64,000 nt of DNA, from NCBI RefSeq assembly GCF_001427025.1, contig NZ_LMGA01000001.1:3298017-3362016 (forward strand). Reading direction: 5' to 3'. Shown in pieces: positions 44,342 through 54,462 of this stretch (its first letter is position 1; every line of letters starts with the position of its first letter). Below the pieces are notes generated by a model. It worked only from the letters and a program-made list of their open reading frames with translations, was not told the origin of the DNA and ran no database searches. The position numbers were made by a program, and so were the translations under genes. This DNA is from Mesorhizobium sp. Root554. Lineage in GTDB: Bacteria > Pseudomonadota > Alphaproteobacteria > Rhizobiales > Rhizobiaceae.

Positions 44342-46162
44342 ATGAGCGAAGCCGGACAGTCAGGCAAGGACAAGGGCGGCGCCTATCGCGTTCTGGCGCG
44401 AAAGTACCGGCCGTCGAATTTTTCCGAATTGATCGGCCAGGAGCCGATGGTTCGCACGCTGACCAACGCCTTCGCCACCGGCCGCATCGCCCAAGCCTGG
44501 ATGCTGACGGGCGTGCGTGGCGTCGGCAAGACAACGACCGCGCGTATTCTCGCTCGGGCTCTCAACTACAAGACTTCGGACAAGAATGAGCCATCGGTCG
44601 ATTTGGCCGTGCTCGGCGAACATTGCCAGGCGATCATGGAAGGCCGCCATGTCGACGTGATCGAGATGGACGCCGCCTCCCACACCGGCATCGACGACAT
44701 CCGCGACATCATCGAACGGGTGCGCTACGCGCCGGTTTCGGCGCGCTACAAGGTCTACATCATTGACGAGGTGCATATGCTTTCGACGCAGGCCTTCAAT
44801 GGCCTGCTGAAAACGCTGGAAGAGCCGCCGCCGCACGTCAAGTTCATCTTCGCCACCACCGAAATCCGCAAGGTGCCGATCACGGTGCTGTCGCGTTGCC
44901 AGCGCTTCGACCTGCGCCGTATCGACGCCGGCGCTCTTGTCGGGCATCTGACTTCGATCGCCAGCCAGGAGGGCATTGATGTTGACCCGGCCGCTCTGGC
45001 GATGATCGCCCGCGCCGCCGAGGGATCGGCCCGCGATTCGCTTTCCATTTTCGACCAGGCCATCGCCCATGGCGGCGGCAAGGTGGATGCCATCGCGGTA
45101 CAGGCTATGCTCGGCCTTGCCGACCGCGCCCGCATCGTTGACCTGTTCGAGCATGTGATGAAAGGCGACGTGGCCGCCGCGCTTGGCGAATTGCGCGCCC
45201 AGTACGAGACCGGCGCCGATCCGGCCGCGGTGCTGACCGATCTGGCGGAGTTCAACCATCTCGTCACCCGTCTGCGTTTCGTGCCGAGCGCCAGCGACGA
45301 TGCTTCGTTGTCGCAGGATGAACGCAGCCGCGGCGCCGAATTCGCCGCCAGCCTGTCCGTCCGCATTCTGTCGCGCACCTGGCAGATGCTCCTGAAGGGC
45401 ATTCCGGAAGTGCAGAGCTCGAACCGGCCGATGAGCGCGGCGGAAATGGTGCTGATCCGGCTTGCCCACGCCGCTGATCTGCCGACGCTCGATGAGGCGC
45501 TGAAATCGTTCGAAGCTGGCGATGCGGTTCCCGCTGCTCCCCGGTCCAATGGCGCCTCCGCCGCTCCCGGAAATGGCGGCGCGAACGGCGGAGCATCCGC
45601 GGGCGCGGTTTCGCATGCGCGTATGCCCACGACGGGCGGCGGCGCGCAGACCATGCGGCTGGTGGAAAGCACCCCCGAACCGGCAATGTTTGCGCCGCCA
45701 CCAGAAGCCGTTACGGAAGCGCCGCCTGCGGTATCGGTCAAGACGCTGGCGGATATCGCCGCACTCGCCGACACCCATCGCGACATGACCTTCAAGGTGC
45801 TTTTGAAGCGCTGCGTGCGACCGGTGCGCATCGAGCCCGGCCGCATCGATGTCAGCCTGACCGCCGACGCGCCGAAGATGCTGCTGAACGACCTGACCGC
45901 CAAGCTGCGTGCCTGGACCGGCCGCAACTGGCTGGTTTCGCTGTCGAAGGACGAGGGCGGGCAGACGCTGGCCGAGATGGAATCGGCGAAGCGTGAGAAC
46001 GCCTTTGTCGATGCGCGCAGCGACCCCGCCGTCGCCGCAATTCTCGCACGTTTCCCCGGCGCCAAAATCATCGACGTGCGTATTCCGGATGCGCCGGACA
46101 TCGACGTTGACGCCGATATCTCGCCGACGGACCCTCCCGTCGAAGACGACGATCAAAACTAA
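44342..46162 (+). CDS. dnaX: DNA polymerase III subunit gamma/tau
   Basis: 606 residues; clamp-loader ATPase. Walker [14 protein letters not shown] near 57-69, Walker [11 protein letters not shown] near 139, sensor 1 [12 protein letters not shown] and the arginine-finger SRC (VLSRCQRF) near 190 are intact. The four-cysteine zinc knob of E. coli DnaX is reduced to one cysteine here (VLGEHCQAI). A Pro/Ala/Gly-rich hinge at about 395-460 leads to the tau C-terminal domain. No obvious poly-A slippery site was noticed, so production of a separate gamma form is uncertain. Followed by ybaB at 28 bases. Confidence 0.95.
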   Translation: MSEAGQSGKDKGGAYRVLARKYRPSNFSELIGQEPMVRTLTNAFATGRIAQAWMLTGVRGVGKTTTARILARALNYKTSDKNEPSVDLAVLGEHCQAIMEGRHVDVIEMDAASHTGIDDIRDIIERVRYAPVSARYKVYIIDEVHMLSTQAFNGLLKTLEEPPPHVKFIFATTEIRKVPITVLSRCQRFDLRRIDAGALVGHLTSIASQEGIDVDPAALAMIARAAEGSARDSLSIFDQAIAHGGGKVDAIAVQAMLGLADRARIVDLFEHVMKGDVAAALGELRAQYETGADPAAVLTDLAEFNHLVTRLRFVPSASDDASLSQDERSRGAEFAASLSVRILSRTWQMLLKGIPEVQSSNRPMSAAEMVLIRLAHAADLPTLDEALKSFEAGDAVPAAPRSNGASAAPGNGGANGGASAGAVSHARMPTTGGGAQTMRLVESTPEPAMFAPPPEAVTEAPPAVSVKTLADIAALADTHRDMTFKVLLKRCVRPVRIEPGRIDVSLTADAPKMLLNDLTAKLRAWTGRNWLVSLSKDEGGQTLAEMESAKRENAFVDARSDPAVAAILARFPGAKIIDVRIPDAPDIDVDADISPTDPPVEDDDQN

Positions 46163-46190
46163 GCGATCATCAACCGCAAAGGACCGCACG

Positions 46191-46514
46191 ATGAAGGATC
46201 TTCTCGGCCTGATGGGCAAGGCGAAGGAAATGCAGGCCAAGTTTCAGGCCATGCAGGACGAAATCTCAGGACTGGAGGCAAGCGGCCAGGCCGGCGGCGG
46301 TCTCGTCAACGTTACGCTGACAGGCAAGTTCGAGATGAAGACGCTCAAGATCGACCCGTCGCTTTTCAAGGAGGACGATATCGAGGTGCTGGAGGATTTG
46401 ATCCTTGCAGCCCACAACGACGCCAAGACAAAGGTCGAACAGGTGATGCAGGAAAAGACCAAGGCGCTGACCGCCGGTCTGCCGATGCCGCCCGGCATGA
46501 AGCTGCCTTTTTGA
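46191..46514 (+). CDS. YbaB/EbfC nucleoid-associated protein
   Basis: 107 residues of the YbaB family, small dimeric DNA-binding proteins of uncertain role, encoded between dnaX and recR in most bacteria. The pattern [40 protein letters not shown] and MPPGMKLPF at the C-terminus is typical. Start ATG at 46191 follows AAAGGA; same strand and probably same transcript as dnaX. Confidence 0.94.
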   Translation: MKDLLGLMGKAKEMQAKFQAMQDEISGLEASGQAGGGLVNVTLTGKFEMKTLKIDPSLFKEDDIEVLEDLILAAHNDAKTKVEQVMQEKTKALTAGLPMPPGMKLPF

Positions 46515-46711
46515 GGCTTAGAAGGACCGGCCTTTGTTTCGCCTCTATCACGCTATGTTGCCGAGTAGGGCGGATTGTTGATCAGTCATAGAGTCTTGTG
46601 CGGAACGGTTCACTTGCGTTCGTAAGCATTTGGCCATCTTTTTGCCGGAAAGATTCTCATTCTGGCCGTGACCTGGGGACAAGGCGGCAGCAAAATAATG
46701 AGGCTAGGCCA

Positions 46712-47692
46712 TTGACTGCCGCGCGATGGAAGGTGCCGCTTGTACTCGGCATCGCATTATCTCCGCTCCTTCTGGCCGGTTGCAGCCAGACTTCTTCCCA
46801 CGGCATGTCCGTCGCCAATCTGACTGACTCCCTCAAGCCGTCTTCCCGTGCGCGGCCCTACCGGTACACGTCCCGTGACAAGGAATGCCTTGAACGCGCA
46901 ATGTTCTTCGAGTCCAATCGCTCCAGCCGTGATGGCATGGTGGCGGTCGGAACGGTGGTGATGAACCGTCTCAGGTCCGGCCAGTACAGCGATTCTATCT
47001 GCGGCGTAGTTGGACAAAAGCGGCAGTTCGCGCCCGGTGTGATGACCCGCCAGATGAATTCCAAGGCGATGCCTGACGTTCAGGAGGCGGCTGAGGCCGT
47101 TCTCAAGGGCGAGCGCGCGCCAAAGCTGAACAACGCCATGCACTTCCATACGGCTGGCCTGAAGTTCCCTTACAAGAACATGCATTACATCACCGTGGCC
47201 GGCGGCAACGCTTTTTACGAAAAGCGCGGCCGCAAATGGCAGCCACTGCCGCCGGATACCGGAACGGCGTTTGCATTTGCCGGCCCGACGACTGCGCCCG
47301 CAGCTGATGGCGTGCCGGGTGTCCAGACGCCGGCCCTTATGGTTGCCTCCGCCGAGCCGACTGCGACAACCACGGCCGCATCCTTTGCCGCTGCCCCTGC
47401 CGGCGCTGCATCTGCTGTTGAAAAACCGACTCTCGTCGCCTCGGCCGCCGCTGCCCCCCTGCCTGAAGCCAAGCCGTTCGGGGAGGCAAGACAGGCCAGG
47501 ATCGCCTACGACCGCCAGCCTGACGCGGCCCGTTTCGGTGGCGCTTCGGCCGCGCCGCAGAGCACGCCCTTCATGACCGCATCCGCTTCGGCGAACGAGG
47601 CGCAGCCGGTCATGGGGTTCGAGTCCACTCCCGACGACACCAGCGCCATCGGCGCGTTGATCGTCAAGGAAGGGCGTCCTTTCGACGAATAG
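46712..47692 (+). CDS. SleB-like cell wall hydrolase, predicted lipoprotein
   Basis: 326 residues from a TTG at 46712 preceded by GAGG; the longer ATG frame (46598) would bury the signal peptide. The lipobox LLLAGC follows the hydrophobic VPLVLGIALSP, placing the lipidated cysteine near residue 23. Residues 50-170 form a cell-wall hydrolase 2 (SleB/CwlJ) domain: ECLERAMFFESNRSSRDGMVAVGTVVMNR with the catalytic Glu, then ICGVVGQKRQFAPG and AMHFHTAG. After about 185 is a long Ala/Pro-rich tail. Probably a periplasmic or outer-membrane-attached peptidoglycan hydrolase. It interrupts the usual ybaB-recR adjacency. Confidence 0.85.
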   Translation: MTAARWKVPLVLGIALSPLLLAGCSQTSSHGMSVANLTDSLKPSSRARPYRYTSRDKECLERAMFFESNRSSRDGMVAVGTVVMNRLRSGQYSDSICGVVGQKRQFAPGVMTRQMNSKAMPDVQEAAEAVLKGERAPKLNNAMHFHTAGLKFPYKNMHYITVAGGNAFYEKRGRKWQPLPPDTGTAFAFAGPTTAPAADGVPGVQTPALMVASAEPTATTTAASFAAAPAGAASAVEKPTLVASAAAAPLPEAKPFGEARQARIAYDRQPDAARFGGASAAPQSTPFMTASASANEAQPVMGFESTPDDTSAIGALIVKEGRPFDE

Positions 47693-47764
47693 CGGACAAT
47701 TCGCGGACGCCTCCTGCCGCCCAGACATCTGTTCGGCTTGGCGCATTCGCTCTATACGAATCGC

Positions 47765-48370
47765 ATGTCCAAGCGAATCGCCGGCCCCGAGATCGAGCGC
47801 CTGATCCAGCTTCTGGCCAAGGTGCCGGGGCTGGGACCCCGTTCGGCGCGCCGCGCTGCCCTCCATCTCATCAAGAAGAAGGAGCAGCTTCTGCAACCGC
47901 TGGCCGACGCCATGGGCGAAGCTGTCGAGAAAGTGCGCATCTGCTCCGTTTGCGGAAATGTCGATACAGCCGATCCCTGCCTGGTCTGCACGGATCCGCG
48001 ACGCGACGACGCCACGCTGATCGTCGTCGAGGATGTCGCCGACCTGTGGGCGCTGGAACGCGCCGTGGCGATGAATGTGCGCTACCATGTCCTCGGCGGT
48101 ACGCTGTCGCCGCTGGACGGCATCGGTCCGGACCAGCTGAACATCAAGGCGCTGGTCGATCGCGTCGCCGGCGGGGCGGTGCGCGAGTTGATCATCGCCG
48201 TCAACGCCACGGTCGAGGGCCAGACTACCGCGCACTACCTCACCGACCAGCTTGCTGGCTTCGACATCAAGGTGACACGGCTGGCGCACGGCGTGCCGGT
48301 CGGCGGCGAGCTGGACTATCTGGACGAAGGCACGCTGGCGGCGGCGCTGAAATCGCGGACGGCGTTCTGA
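47765..48370 (+). CDS. recR: Recombination mediator RecR
   Basis: 201 residues; loads RecA with RecF/RecO at gapped DNA. Helix-hairpin-helix [20 protein letters not shown] near 13-32, zinc finger [16 protein letters not shown] near 57-72 with four cysteines, and Toprim domain [15 protein letters not shown] near 82-96 are intact. The ATG at 47765 gives the conserved N-terminus [15 protein letters not shown]. Ends with a stop overlapping an out-of-frame ATG of the next gene region. Confidence 0.96.
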   Translation: MSKRIAGPEIERLIQLLAKVPGLGPRSARRAALHLIKKKEQLLQPLADAMGEAVEKVRICSVCGNVDTADPCLVCTDPRRDDATLIVVEDVADLWALERAVAMNVRYHVLGGTLSPLDGIGPDQLNIKALVDRVAGGAVRELIIAVNATVEGQTTAHYLTDQLAGFDIKVTRLAHGVPVGGELDYLDEGTLAAALKSRTAF

Positions 48371-48405
48371 TGTGGCCGCCGAGATCGACGAGGGAGCGAT
48401 GCAGG

Positions 48406-49644
48406 ATGCTGCGCTCCCAAACGGCCGCAATCTTCGCTGCCATTCTGGCGGCTATCTTTGTTTTCCCGGCCTCCGCCGCCAAAATCGACGATCAGTTCCA
48501 GACGTGGCTGCAAGCCGATCTCTGGCCGGAGGCCAAGGCAAAAGGTATTTCGCAAACGACCTTCGATGCCGCCTTCGACGGCATCAAGCCCAATCTCAAG
48601 CTTCCCGATCTCGTCCTGCCAGGCGAAAAGCCCAAGACGCCGAAACAGCAGCGGCAGGCCGAATTCGGCTCGCCGGGCAATTATTTCGCCGAAAAGGTCA
48701 TCGGGGCGTTGACGAGCGGCGGCCGCGCCCGCTCCGGCAAGTATGCCAAAACACTAGCCGCCGTCGAAAAGCGCTATGGCGTGCCGGGCGAGGTGGTGCT
48801 CGCCATCTGGGGCCGCGAGTCCGGCTTCGGCGCGGCGAAAATGCCTTACGACGCTTTCGAGGTGCTGGGCACCAAGGCTTTCCTGTCGACCCGCAAGGAC
48901 ATGTTCCGAACCGAATTGCTGGCGGCGCTGGAGATCGTCCAGCGTGGCCTGGCGCCGGCCGGAGCCATGCGGTCGTCCTGGGCCGGCGCGCTCGGCCAGC
49001 CTCAATTCATGCCGACTTCGTTTCTCAAGCACGCCGTGGACTTCGATGGCGATGGCGCGGTCGATATCTGGAATTCTGTCCCCGATACGCTCGGCTCCAT
49101 CGCCAACTATCTTGTCCACTACGGCTGGGCCTCTGGCCGCGACTGGGGTTTTGAGGTGACCGTGCCGGACAGCCTTTCCTGCGCGCTGGAAGGGCCGGAC
49201 CGCGGCAAGCCGATTGCGCAATGGGCTTCGATGGGCGTGACGCGCGTCGGCGGCAAGCCGTTCCCGGCCCGGGAGGCGAAAGCCGAGGGTTTCCTGATGA
49301 TGCCCGCGGGACGCGACGGGCCGGCCTTCCTCGTCACGCAGAATTTCTACGTGCTCAAGGAATACAATATGAGCGATCTCTATGCGCTGTTCATCGGCCA
49401 CGGCGCCGACAGGATCGCCCATGGCGACAGGAAGTTTTCGGCTGCGTGGGGAGCTGTCGGCGGACTCCATCGCTCCGATGTGGCGGCCCTGCAGCGGGCT
49501 TTGCAGGCGAAGGGCTATGATGTCGGCGGCGCCGACGGGCTGCCCGGCTTCAAGCCCCGCCGCTCGATCGGCGATTGGCAGGCGAAGAACGGCCGCGCCG
49601 CGACCTGTTTTCCCGATGCGGAACTGGTGAAGGCGGTGAATTGA
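48406..49644 (+). CDS. Lytic murein transglycosylase (MltB-like, with peptidoglycan-binding domain)
   Basis: 412 residues; start ATG at 48406 has GAGGGAG upstream. A Sec signal (FAAILAAIFVFPASA) precedes an SLT_2/MltB catalytic domain: KYAKTLAAVEKRYGVPGEV, VVLAIWGRESGFG with the catalytic Glu near 144, and GALGQPQFMPTSFLKHAVDFDGDG. The C-terminal 60 residues (SDVAALQRALQAKGYDVGG and PRRSIGDWQAKNG) form a peptidoglycan-binding domain. Cleaves murein to 1,6-anhydromuropeptides in the periplasm. Downstream of recR on the same strand, 35 bases away. Confidence 0.9.
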   Translation: MLRSQTAAIFAAILAAIFVFPASAAKIDDQFQTWLQADLWPEAKAKGISQTTFDAAFDGIKPNLKLPDLVLPGEKPKTPKQQRQAEFGSPGNYFAEKVIGALTSGGRARSGKYAKTLAAVEKRYGVPGEVVLAIWGRESGFGAAKMPYDAFEVLGTKAFLSTRKDMFRTELLAALEIVQRGLAPAGAMRSSWAGALGQPQFMPTSFLKHAVDFDGDGAVDIWNSVPDTLGSIANYLVHYGWASGRDWGFEVTVPDSLSCALEGPDRGKPIAQWASMGVTRVGGKPFPAREAKAEGFLMMPAGRDGPAFLVTQNFYVLKEYNMSDLYALFIGHGADRIAHGDRKFSAAWGAVGGLHRSDVAALQRALQAKGYDVGGADGLPGFKPRRSIGDWQAKNGRAATCFPDAELVKAVN

Positions 49645-49680
49645 TTTTCTTCGTCCCGTTTACGGGGCGCGGGAAAGGAA

Positions 49681-50682
49681 CTACGCCGCCTGCGACAGCT
49701 CTCTTTGAACCTCCGCCAGAAGCTCGAACGACCGCACCCGCGCGGCGTGGTCGAAGATCTGCGCCGTTACCATCAGCTCGTCGGCCCCGGTGCGCTCGAC
49801 GAAGGCCTCGATGCCGCGCCGCACCGTATCCGGCGAGCCGACCACGGCTTGCGACAGCGCATGGCCAAGCATGGCGCGCGCCTGCGGGTCGAGTTGCGTC
49901 TCGTAACCCTCTACCGGCGCCGGCAGCTTGCCCGGCCTGCCGCTGCGTAGATTGACGAAGGCCTGCTGCAGCGAGGTGAAATGCAGTTTCGCCTCCGCGT
50001 CCGTGGGTGCTGCGATGACATTGATGCCGAGCATCACATGAGGCTTTTCGAGATGTTCGGACGGCTGGAAGCGCGAGCGGTAGACCTCCAGCGCATTGTC
50101 CAGTTCCGCTGGTGCAAAATGCGAGGCGAAAGCGTAGGGCAGGCCAAGCATGGCGGCGAGCTGGGCGCCGTAGAGGCTCGAACCCAGTATCCACACCGGA
50201 ACATTCTGGCCTTCGCCGGGCACGGCGCGCACGCGCTGCCCTTCCTCCGCCGGGCGGAAGTAATTCATCAGCTCGATCACGTCCTGCGGAAAGGTATCGA
50301 CGCTGGCCTCGAGATTGCGGCGCAGCGCCCTGGCCGTGAGCATGTCGGTTCCCGGCGCCCGCCCGAGGCCGAGGTCGATACGGCCTGGAAACAATGCCGC
50401 CAGCGTGCCGAATTGCTCGGCGATGACCAGCGGCGAATGGTTCGGCAGCATGATGCCGCCGGCACCGACGCGGATGGTCTTGGTGCCGCCGGCGACATGG
50501 CCGATGACGACGGCCGTGGCCGCGCTGGCGATGCCAACCATATTGTGATGCTCGGCCAGCCAGTAGCGCTTGTAACCGAGCCGTTCGGCATGGCGTGCGA
50601 GATCGAGCGAATTGGCCAGCGATTGCGCTGCGTCGCCACCCTCCGGCACGGGGGCAAGATCGAGGACGGACAGTTCGGCCAT
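49681..50682 (-). CDS. LLM class flavin-dependent oxidoreductase
   Basis: 333 residues of the bacterial luciferase-like monooxygenase superfamily. Start ATG at 50682 gives the conserved [22 protein letters not shown]; longer frames are shadow. Motifs [20 protein letters not shown] near 43-62, [22 protein letters not shown] near 72-93 and [10 protein letters not shown] near 107 fit the YhbW/luciferase-like group. Requires reduced FMN; substrate unknown. Isolated between the transglycosylase (convergent) and the AI-2E family gene. Confidence 0.9.
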   Translation of the reverse strand: MAELSVLDLAPVPEGGDAAQSLANSLDLARHAERLGYKRYWLAEHHNMVGIASAATAVVIGHVAGGTKTIRVGAGGIMLPNHSPLVIAEQFGTLAALFPGRIDLGLGRAPGTDMLTARALRRNLEASVDTFPQDVIELMNYFRPAEEGQRVRAVPGEGQNVPVWILGSSLYGAQLAAMLGLPYAFASHFAPAELDNALEVYRSRFQPSEHLEKPHVMLGINVIAAPTDAEAKLHFTSLQQAFVNLRSGRPGKLPAPVEGYETQLDPQARAMLGHALSQAVVGSPDTVRRGIEAFVERTGADELMVTAQIFDHAARVRSFELLAEVQRELSQAA

Positions 50683-50755
50683 GGCAACGGGTCTCCGGGA
50701 TCCGCTGGATATGGAGGCCGGAGACCCGTTCTGCAAGCGGCCGAAAGTCCAATCC

Positions 50756-52747
50756 TCAGGCGGCAGTCTTCGTCTTGGCGCGGCTCGCCCTGGGCGGCGC
50801 TGTTTTCGGCGAAGTCGGCTTCGAGGGCGCCACACGGCGTTGCGGGCGCCGCTTCGGCAAATTCTTCAGCGGCTTGGCTGCATTGTCGGCAAAAGCGATG
50901 CGAACGGCCTCAGCAATGCTCGAAACGACGAAATCGGCATTGGTTTTTTCCTCGGTTATCGCGCTTGCGCGGCTGTCGTCGTCCGTCGCCATCGGTACGA
51001 GCAGTCCGACCCTCAGCTTGGAATCGCGCCGCTTCAGCCGCCTCACCGTATGCCGCGCCTGGGCTAGGGATGCTGCGTTGAGGTAGATCAGGATCACGGT
51101 GTCGACTTCCTTCACGGCGAGATCCTTGAACCGGTCAGGTTCGATCGCTTCGTATGAAGCGGCCGCTGCCGTCGCCCCCTGAACCTCGAGCACCTGGACG
51201 ACCATCTCTGCTGCTGCGTCGTCGATTTCGCCGCGTCCGCCGATGCACAGCAGCGTGCGTCCCTCGCCATCCGGCAAGGTTTCGTCGGGTGTATCGTCCT
51301 CGTCCTTTTCCGTCTTGGCATCGTCGCCATTGTCGCCGTTTTCTTCTTCTTCCTCGTCTGCGGTTTCGCTTAGTTCCTGCACCAGTGTCTGGGCCGCCGA
51401 GGCAAAGCGTATCCGCTGCTCGTCGGTCATGACGCCGCGCTGGCGGTCCAGTTCCGCCAACGCCAGCGCCGGCAGTCCTACCTTGTCGTAGAAAGAGACG
51501 AGATATTCGTCCTCCAGGAAGTCCTCGGCATAATCGGCAGCCTCATAGGGGTCGCCGGCCAGCAGCCTCTGGTAGACGCGGGCATGCGGTTCCAGAACCG
51601 GCTCGTCACCAAGCAGCACATCGAGGAATTCGAACTGCGAAACATGCCGCCCCAGAACCACCAGGCAAACGGTCAGCGGTGTCGACAGCACCAGCCCAAG
51701 CGGCCCCCAGAGCCATGCCCAGAAGATGGCGGCGATGATGATGGCAAGCGGGGAAAGGCCGGTCTGCGAGCCGTAGAGCCATGGCTCAAGCACGTTGTTG
51801 GAGATGAGTTCCATGGCGATGAAGAGGCCCACCGTCCACAAAAGCGGCGCCCACCCTGGCGATACCGCGACGGTAAGAAGCATCGGCAGGATCATGCCGA
51901 TCGCCGGACCGATATAGGGCACGAAGCGCAGAACCAGTGTGAGCAGGCCCCAGAGCATGGCGTTGGGAATATTCAGCAGCCATAGGCCGAGCGCGATCGG
52001 CACCGCATAGATCGTGTTGATCAGGAGCTGCATCAGAAGATAGCGTCCGACCCTCTTCCCGGCGTCCTGAAGGGCCTCGGTCGTCTTGTGCAGGTCGCCA
52101 TAGCCGGCAAGCCGGATGAAGCGGTCACGCAATCCTTCCCGCTCAAGCAACATGAAAATGACCACGACCACGATCAGGCCCGCAGTGGCGAACGGACTGA
52201 TCAGCGGCACGACGATGTTCCGCAGGATGTCGAGCGGGCTTTCACGGTAGATGATTTCGACCGGCAGCGGTTGCGGGCCTGGAATGGTCGTGGACTGCTG
52301 CGTGCCGGCCTGCAGTTCCTTGCCTACCCTTTCGACCATGTAGGTGAGCCGCTCGATAAGGCCGCCGCCTGCGCCCATCTCTTTGAGGGAGCGGACCTTT
52401 TCGACGATATTGGCCTGGTAGGTCGGTATGTTCTGGGCAAGGTTCGAAACCTGCGTGGCCACAAGGAAGGCAAACGCCGCAATGACCAGGAAAGTGATCA
52501 TGACCGTCAGGATGACGGCCACTACTTTCGGCACCGACCACTTCCGCAGTCTCGACACGATGGGCGCGAGCGCAAAGGTGAGGAGAAGTGCAATGGCAAA
52601 GGGGAGCAGGACATCCTTGGCGAGGTAAAGGATCGCCGTCACGCCGATGATGGTGACGACCGGCGGCAGCGACAGCCGCGTATGCCGCGCCGCTCCGCCA
52701 TCGGCTAGTGGGGCGGTCATCTGTGGAATTTCGGTATTCGTCGCCAC
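50756..52747 (-). CDS. AI-2E family transporter with extended C-terminal cytoplasmic region
   Basis: 663 residues from a GTG at 52747 with AGGAGG seven bases upstream. Residues 30-400 contain the AI-2E/UPF0118 permease core: paired N-terminal helices ([21 protein letters not shown]), the periplasmic helical segment and the late helices ([41 protein letters not shown]-like region). Typical members stop near 350-400. Here an extra 260 residues follow: a helical part, an acidic linker around 462-490 ([18 protein letters not shown]), a Rossmann-like region ([33 protein letters not shown]), and a Lys/Arg/Pro/Ala tail. The transported substrate is unknown; 'AI-2 exporter' should not be assumed. Confidence 0.88.
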   Translation of the reverse strand: MATNTEIPQMTAPLADGGAARHTRLSLPPVVTIIGVTAILYLAKDVLLPFAIALLLTFALAPIVSRLRKWSVPKVVAVILTVMITFLVIAAFAFLVATQVSNLAQNIPTYQANIVEKVRSLKEMGAGGGLIERLTYMVERVGKELQAGTQQSTTIPGPQPLPVEIIYRESPLDILRNIVVPLISPFATAGLIVVVVIFMLLEREGLRDRFIRLAGYGDLHKTTEALQDAGKRVGRYLLMQLLINTIYAVPIALGLWLLNIPNAMLWGLLTLVLRFVPYIGPAIGMILPMLLTVAVSPGWAPLLWTVGLFIAMELISNNVLEPWLYGSQTGLSPLAIIIAAIFWAWLWGPLGLVLSTPLTVCLVVLGRHVSQFEFLDVLLGDEPVLEPHARVYQRLLAGDPYEAADYAEDFLEDEYLVSFYDKVGLPALALAELDRQRGVMTDEQRIRFASAAQTLVQELSETADEEEEENGDNGDDAKTEKDEDDTPDETLPDGEGRTLLCIGGRGEIDDAAAEMVVQVLEVQGATAAAASYEAIEPDRFKDLAVKEVDTVILIYLNAASLAQARHTVRRLKRRDSKLRVGLLVPMATDDDSRASAITEEKTNADFVVSSIAEAVRIAFADNAAKPLKNLPKRRPQRRVAPSKPTSPKTAPPRASRAKTKTAA

Positions 52748-53134
52748 CTTTCGCCCCTCCTGGTGGGCATCGCCCGGACTGCACCATGCGCGCACGGTTT
52801 TCGTCGGGAGGGAAGTCACATTCGTCGGTCAGCTTCGCGGTTTGTCCTGAAAAGAACCCTTATTCGCCCTCTTGCCCGCTCGCGGCGGTCAATACGGAAC
52901 AGTAACAGCCGCGTCGGCACTCAAGACATCAGCGGTCCGGGCAGAAACGCAGGCCAGCAGACGAGGTTCCAGTGCGATGCCGGCCGCGCCGCCCTGGACA
53001 GGCCAACCCTGGCGCCGAACCTGTTTCGCCACGGCAACAGCTATGAATTTCATGGCTGCCATTCCGTTTTGGCGCTTGAACTCTCGGCTCGCGCGCGTAT
53101 GTAAGCGACGCGAATTGAGTTCAGGGAAACAGAT
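52748..53134. other. Gene-free stretch between AI-2E gene and DUF6481 gene
   Basis: 387 bases with no convincing coding region on either strand: frames that stay open lack SD sequences and recognisable families. It is a divergent promoter region for the two flanking genes. No hairpin, riboswitch or repeat stood out. Confidence 0.5.
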
Positions 53135-53563
53135 TTGGCTATCTACAGGGAAAAAGACTTCTCCGAGCGGCGCAATGCTGCAGACGAAGCAAGAAAGGCG
53201 CTCTTGGAGCGCTTCAAGGCGAAGCCGGCGGCAGATGACCCGGCGGTGTTGGCAAAGCGGGCGGAACGCAAGGCGATCCTGGAGGCCCGCGCGCTCCGTG
53301 AAGCTGAAAAGCTGAAGCAGAAGCAGGAGCGGCTGGCCCGTGAGGCTGCCGAAAAGGCGGCCCGCGAAGCCGCCGAAGAAGCCGCTCGGCTCGAAGCCGA
53401 GATCCAGGCTGCCGCCGACGCCAAGATTCGCGAAGCCGAGGAAAACGAGCGGATCGCTCGCCTTCTGGCTGACGAAGCGGAACGCAAGGCCAAGCGCGAT
53501 GCGCGCTATGCAGCGCGCAAATCGCGTAGCGGTCGCGCTCCTCCCGGCTTCTCGGCGCGCTAG
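53135..53563 (+). CDS. DUF6481-type small charged coiled-coil protein
   Basis: 142 residues from a TTG with CAGGGA nine bases upstream. It is almost entirely a charged alanine-rich helix, predicted coiled coil from residue 10 to 130 (AEKLKQKQERLAREAAEKAA; EAARLEAEIQAAADAKIREA), starting with the family-like YREKDFSERRNAADEARKAL. I recognise it as a small conserved rhizobial family without a known function, often near cold-shock genes; none is adjacent here. A hairpin follows 27 bases after the stop. Confidence 0.75.
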   Translation: MAIYREKDFSERRNAADEARKALLERFKAKPAADDPAVLAKRAERKAILEARALREAEKLKQKQERLAREAAEKAAREAAEEAARLEAEIQAAADAKIREAEENERIARLLADEAERKAKRDARYAARKSRSGRAPPGFSAR

Positions 53564-53590
53564 CTTCAAGAATCGGCTGAATTTTTTGAA

Positions 53591-53616
53591 GCAGGCTGCC
53601 CGCGAGGGCGGCCTGC
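53591..53616 (+). terminator. Hairpin after the DUF6481 gene
   Basis: GCAGGCTGCCC and GGGCGGCCTGC pair over 11 positions (one G-U) with a GCGA loop. It lies between the convergent DUF6481 and sugE genes. Only two T follow on the plus strand, so it is a strong stem with a weak tail. Confidence 0.5.
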
Positions 53617-53728
53617 TTATGCCGTTGCCTTATGCATGTCGCCCAAAGGTGGGCAGCGGTTTTGGGAAAACGACATGACTGAAATGCGTCGGTTGAATCC
53701 GTTTTGACGTGACGTGCTCTGTCACGAT

Positions 53729-54043
53729 TCAGGCGGCGAGCTTGAGACCGACGATCCCGGCGACGATCAACCCGATGCAGGCCAGCCTTGTCACGGTGGC
53801 GGGTTCTCCCAGCAACCAGATGCCGAGCATGGCGGTGCCGACCGTGCCGATGCCGGTCCACACGGCGTAAGCGGTCCCGACCGGAAGCGTCTTCAGCGCC
53901 AGGCCGAGCAGGCCAAGGCTGACGATCATCGAGGCGATGGTGAGAAGAGTAGGCAGCGGCTTGGAAAAGCCATCGGTGTATTTGAGCCCTATGGCCCAAC
54001 CGATTTCGAACAGCCCGGCAAAGAACAGAAAAATCCACGACAT
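53729..54043 (-). CDS. sugE: SugE/Gdx small multidrug resistance-type guanidinium exporter
   Basis: 104 residues with four transmembrane helices. The essential membrane glutamate is in [17 protein letters not shown] (Glu13), and the SugE-type signature [35 protein letters not shown] and GIVGLKLAA are conserved, separating it from EmrE-type drug pumps. Gdx proteins export guanidinium in exchange for protons as antiparallel dimers. A guanidine-II riboswitch lies 16 bases upstream, which makes this assignment particularly strong. Monocistronic as far as can be seen. Confidence 0.95.
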   Translation of the reverse strand: MSWIFLFFAGLFEIGWAIGLKYTDGFSKPLPTLLTIASMIVSLGLLGLALKTLPVGTAYAVWTGIGTVGTAMLGIWLLGEPATVTRLACIGLIVAGIVGLKLAA

Positions 54044-54059
54044 GACGTGCTCCGTTTCG

Positions 54060-54107
54060 TTGGCGGGCCGTCCAGCCGGGTTTCAATGGCGAGGTCGTCC
54101 TCGCCTC
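54060..54107 (-). promoter_or_regulatory. Guanidine-II riboswitch (mini-ykkC)
   Basis: Reading the minus strand, two short hairpins with ACGR loops lie in tandem: GGCGAGG-ACGA-CCTCGCC (54105-54088, perfect) and GGCTGG-ACGG-CCCGCC (54077-54062, one mismatch), separated by ten bases. GG-ACGR-CC hairpin pairs are the defining feature of the mini-ykkC/guanidine-II class, whose usual target is sugE. The SD (GGAG near 54052) lies just after the second hairpin, consistent with translational control by guanidine. Confidence 0.9.
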
Positions 54108-54183
54108 GGGAATATATGAATTTGTCGGCAGTCTTTCAACCGGATCACCGGCGGCTCGCGCCGCCGGTGCAGCCTTCCGCCGT

Positions 54184-54309
54184 CTATTTTTCCTTGATGC
54201 GCATCGCCTTCACCGGCGGCGCTTTCGGGGCCGCGGCGGCTGCCGGCTTCTTGGCATCCTTTTTCGGTTTGCGGGCTTCCTTGCCCGCCTTCATCGCACC
54301 TTTGGCCAT
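54184..54309 (-). CDS. 41-residue lysine/alanine-rich basic peptide
   Basis: A very short reading frame with a near-perfect SD (GGAGGA, seven bases before ATG). The product MAKGAMKAGKEARKP... is strongly basic with Lys/Ala/Pro repeats and ends in MRIKEK. No signal peptide or membrane helix. It lies between the sugE promoter and the divergent CDF gene. Composition resembles small nucleoid- or ribosome-associated basic peptides, but no function can be assigned. Confidence 0.6.
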   Translation of the reverse strand: MAKGAMKAGKEARKPKKDAKKPAAAAAPKAPPVKAMRIKEK

Positions 54310-54462
54310 GATTCGTTCCTCCAAATTGTTACGAGCGGAGTGAAGCAAGAGTCCTGCCCGACTGCAAGGGATGCTCGCAGATGGCTCAGGCCTCACGGTG
54401 AAAGGGTCTGGGCTTTGGCGGTTGAAACGCTATCTTCCGCTGACAGAGCAATGGAAGCAGGC

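Noticed and set aside
52763-53104. Possible small gene, such as a cold-shock protein, ahead of the DUF6481 gene
   Set aside because: No cold-shock motif, no SD and biased Arg/Ser composition in every open frame.
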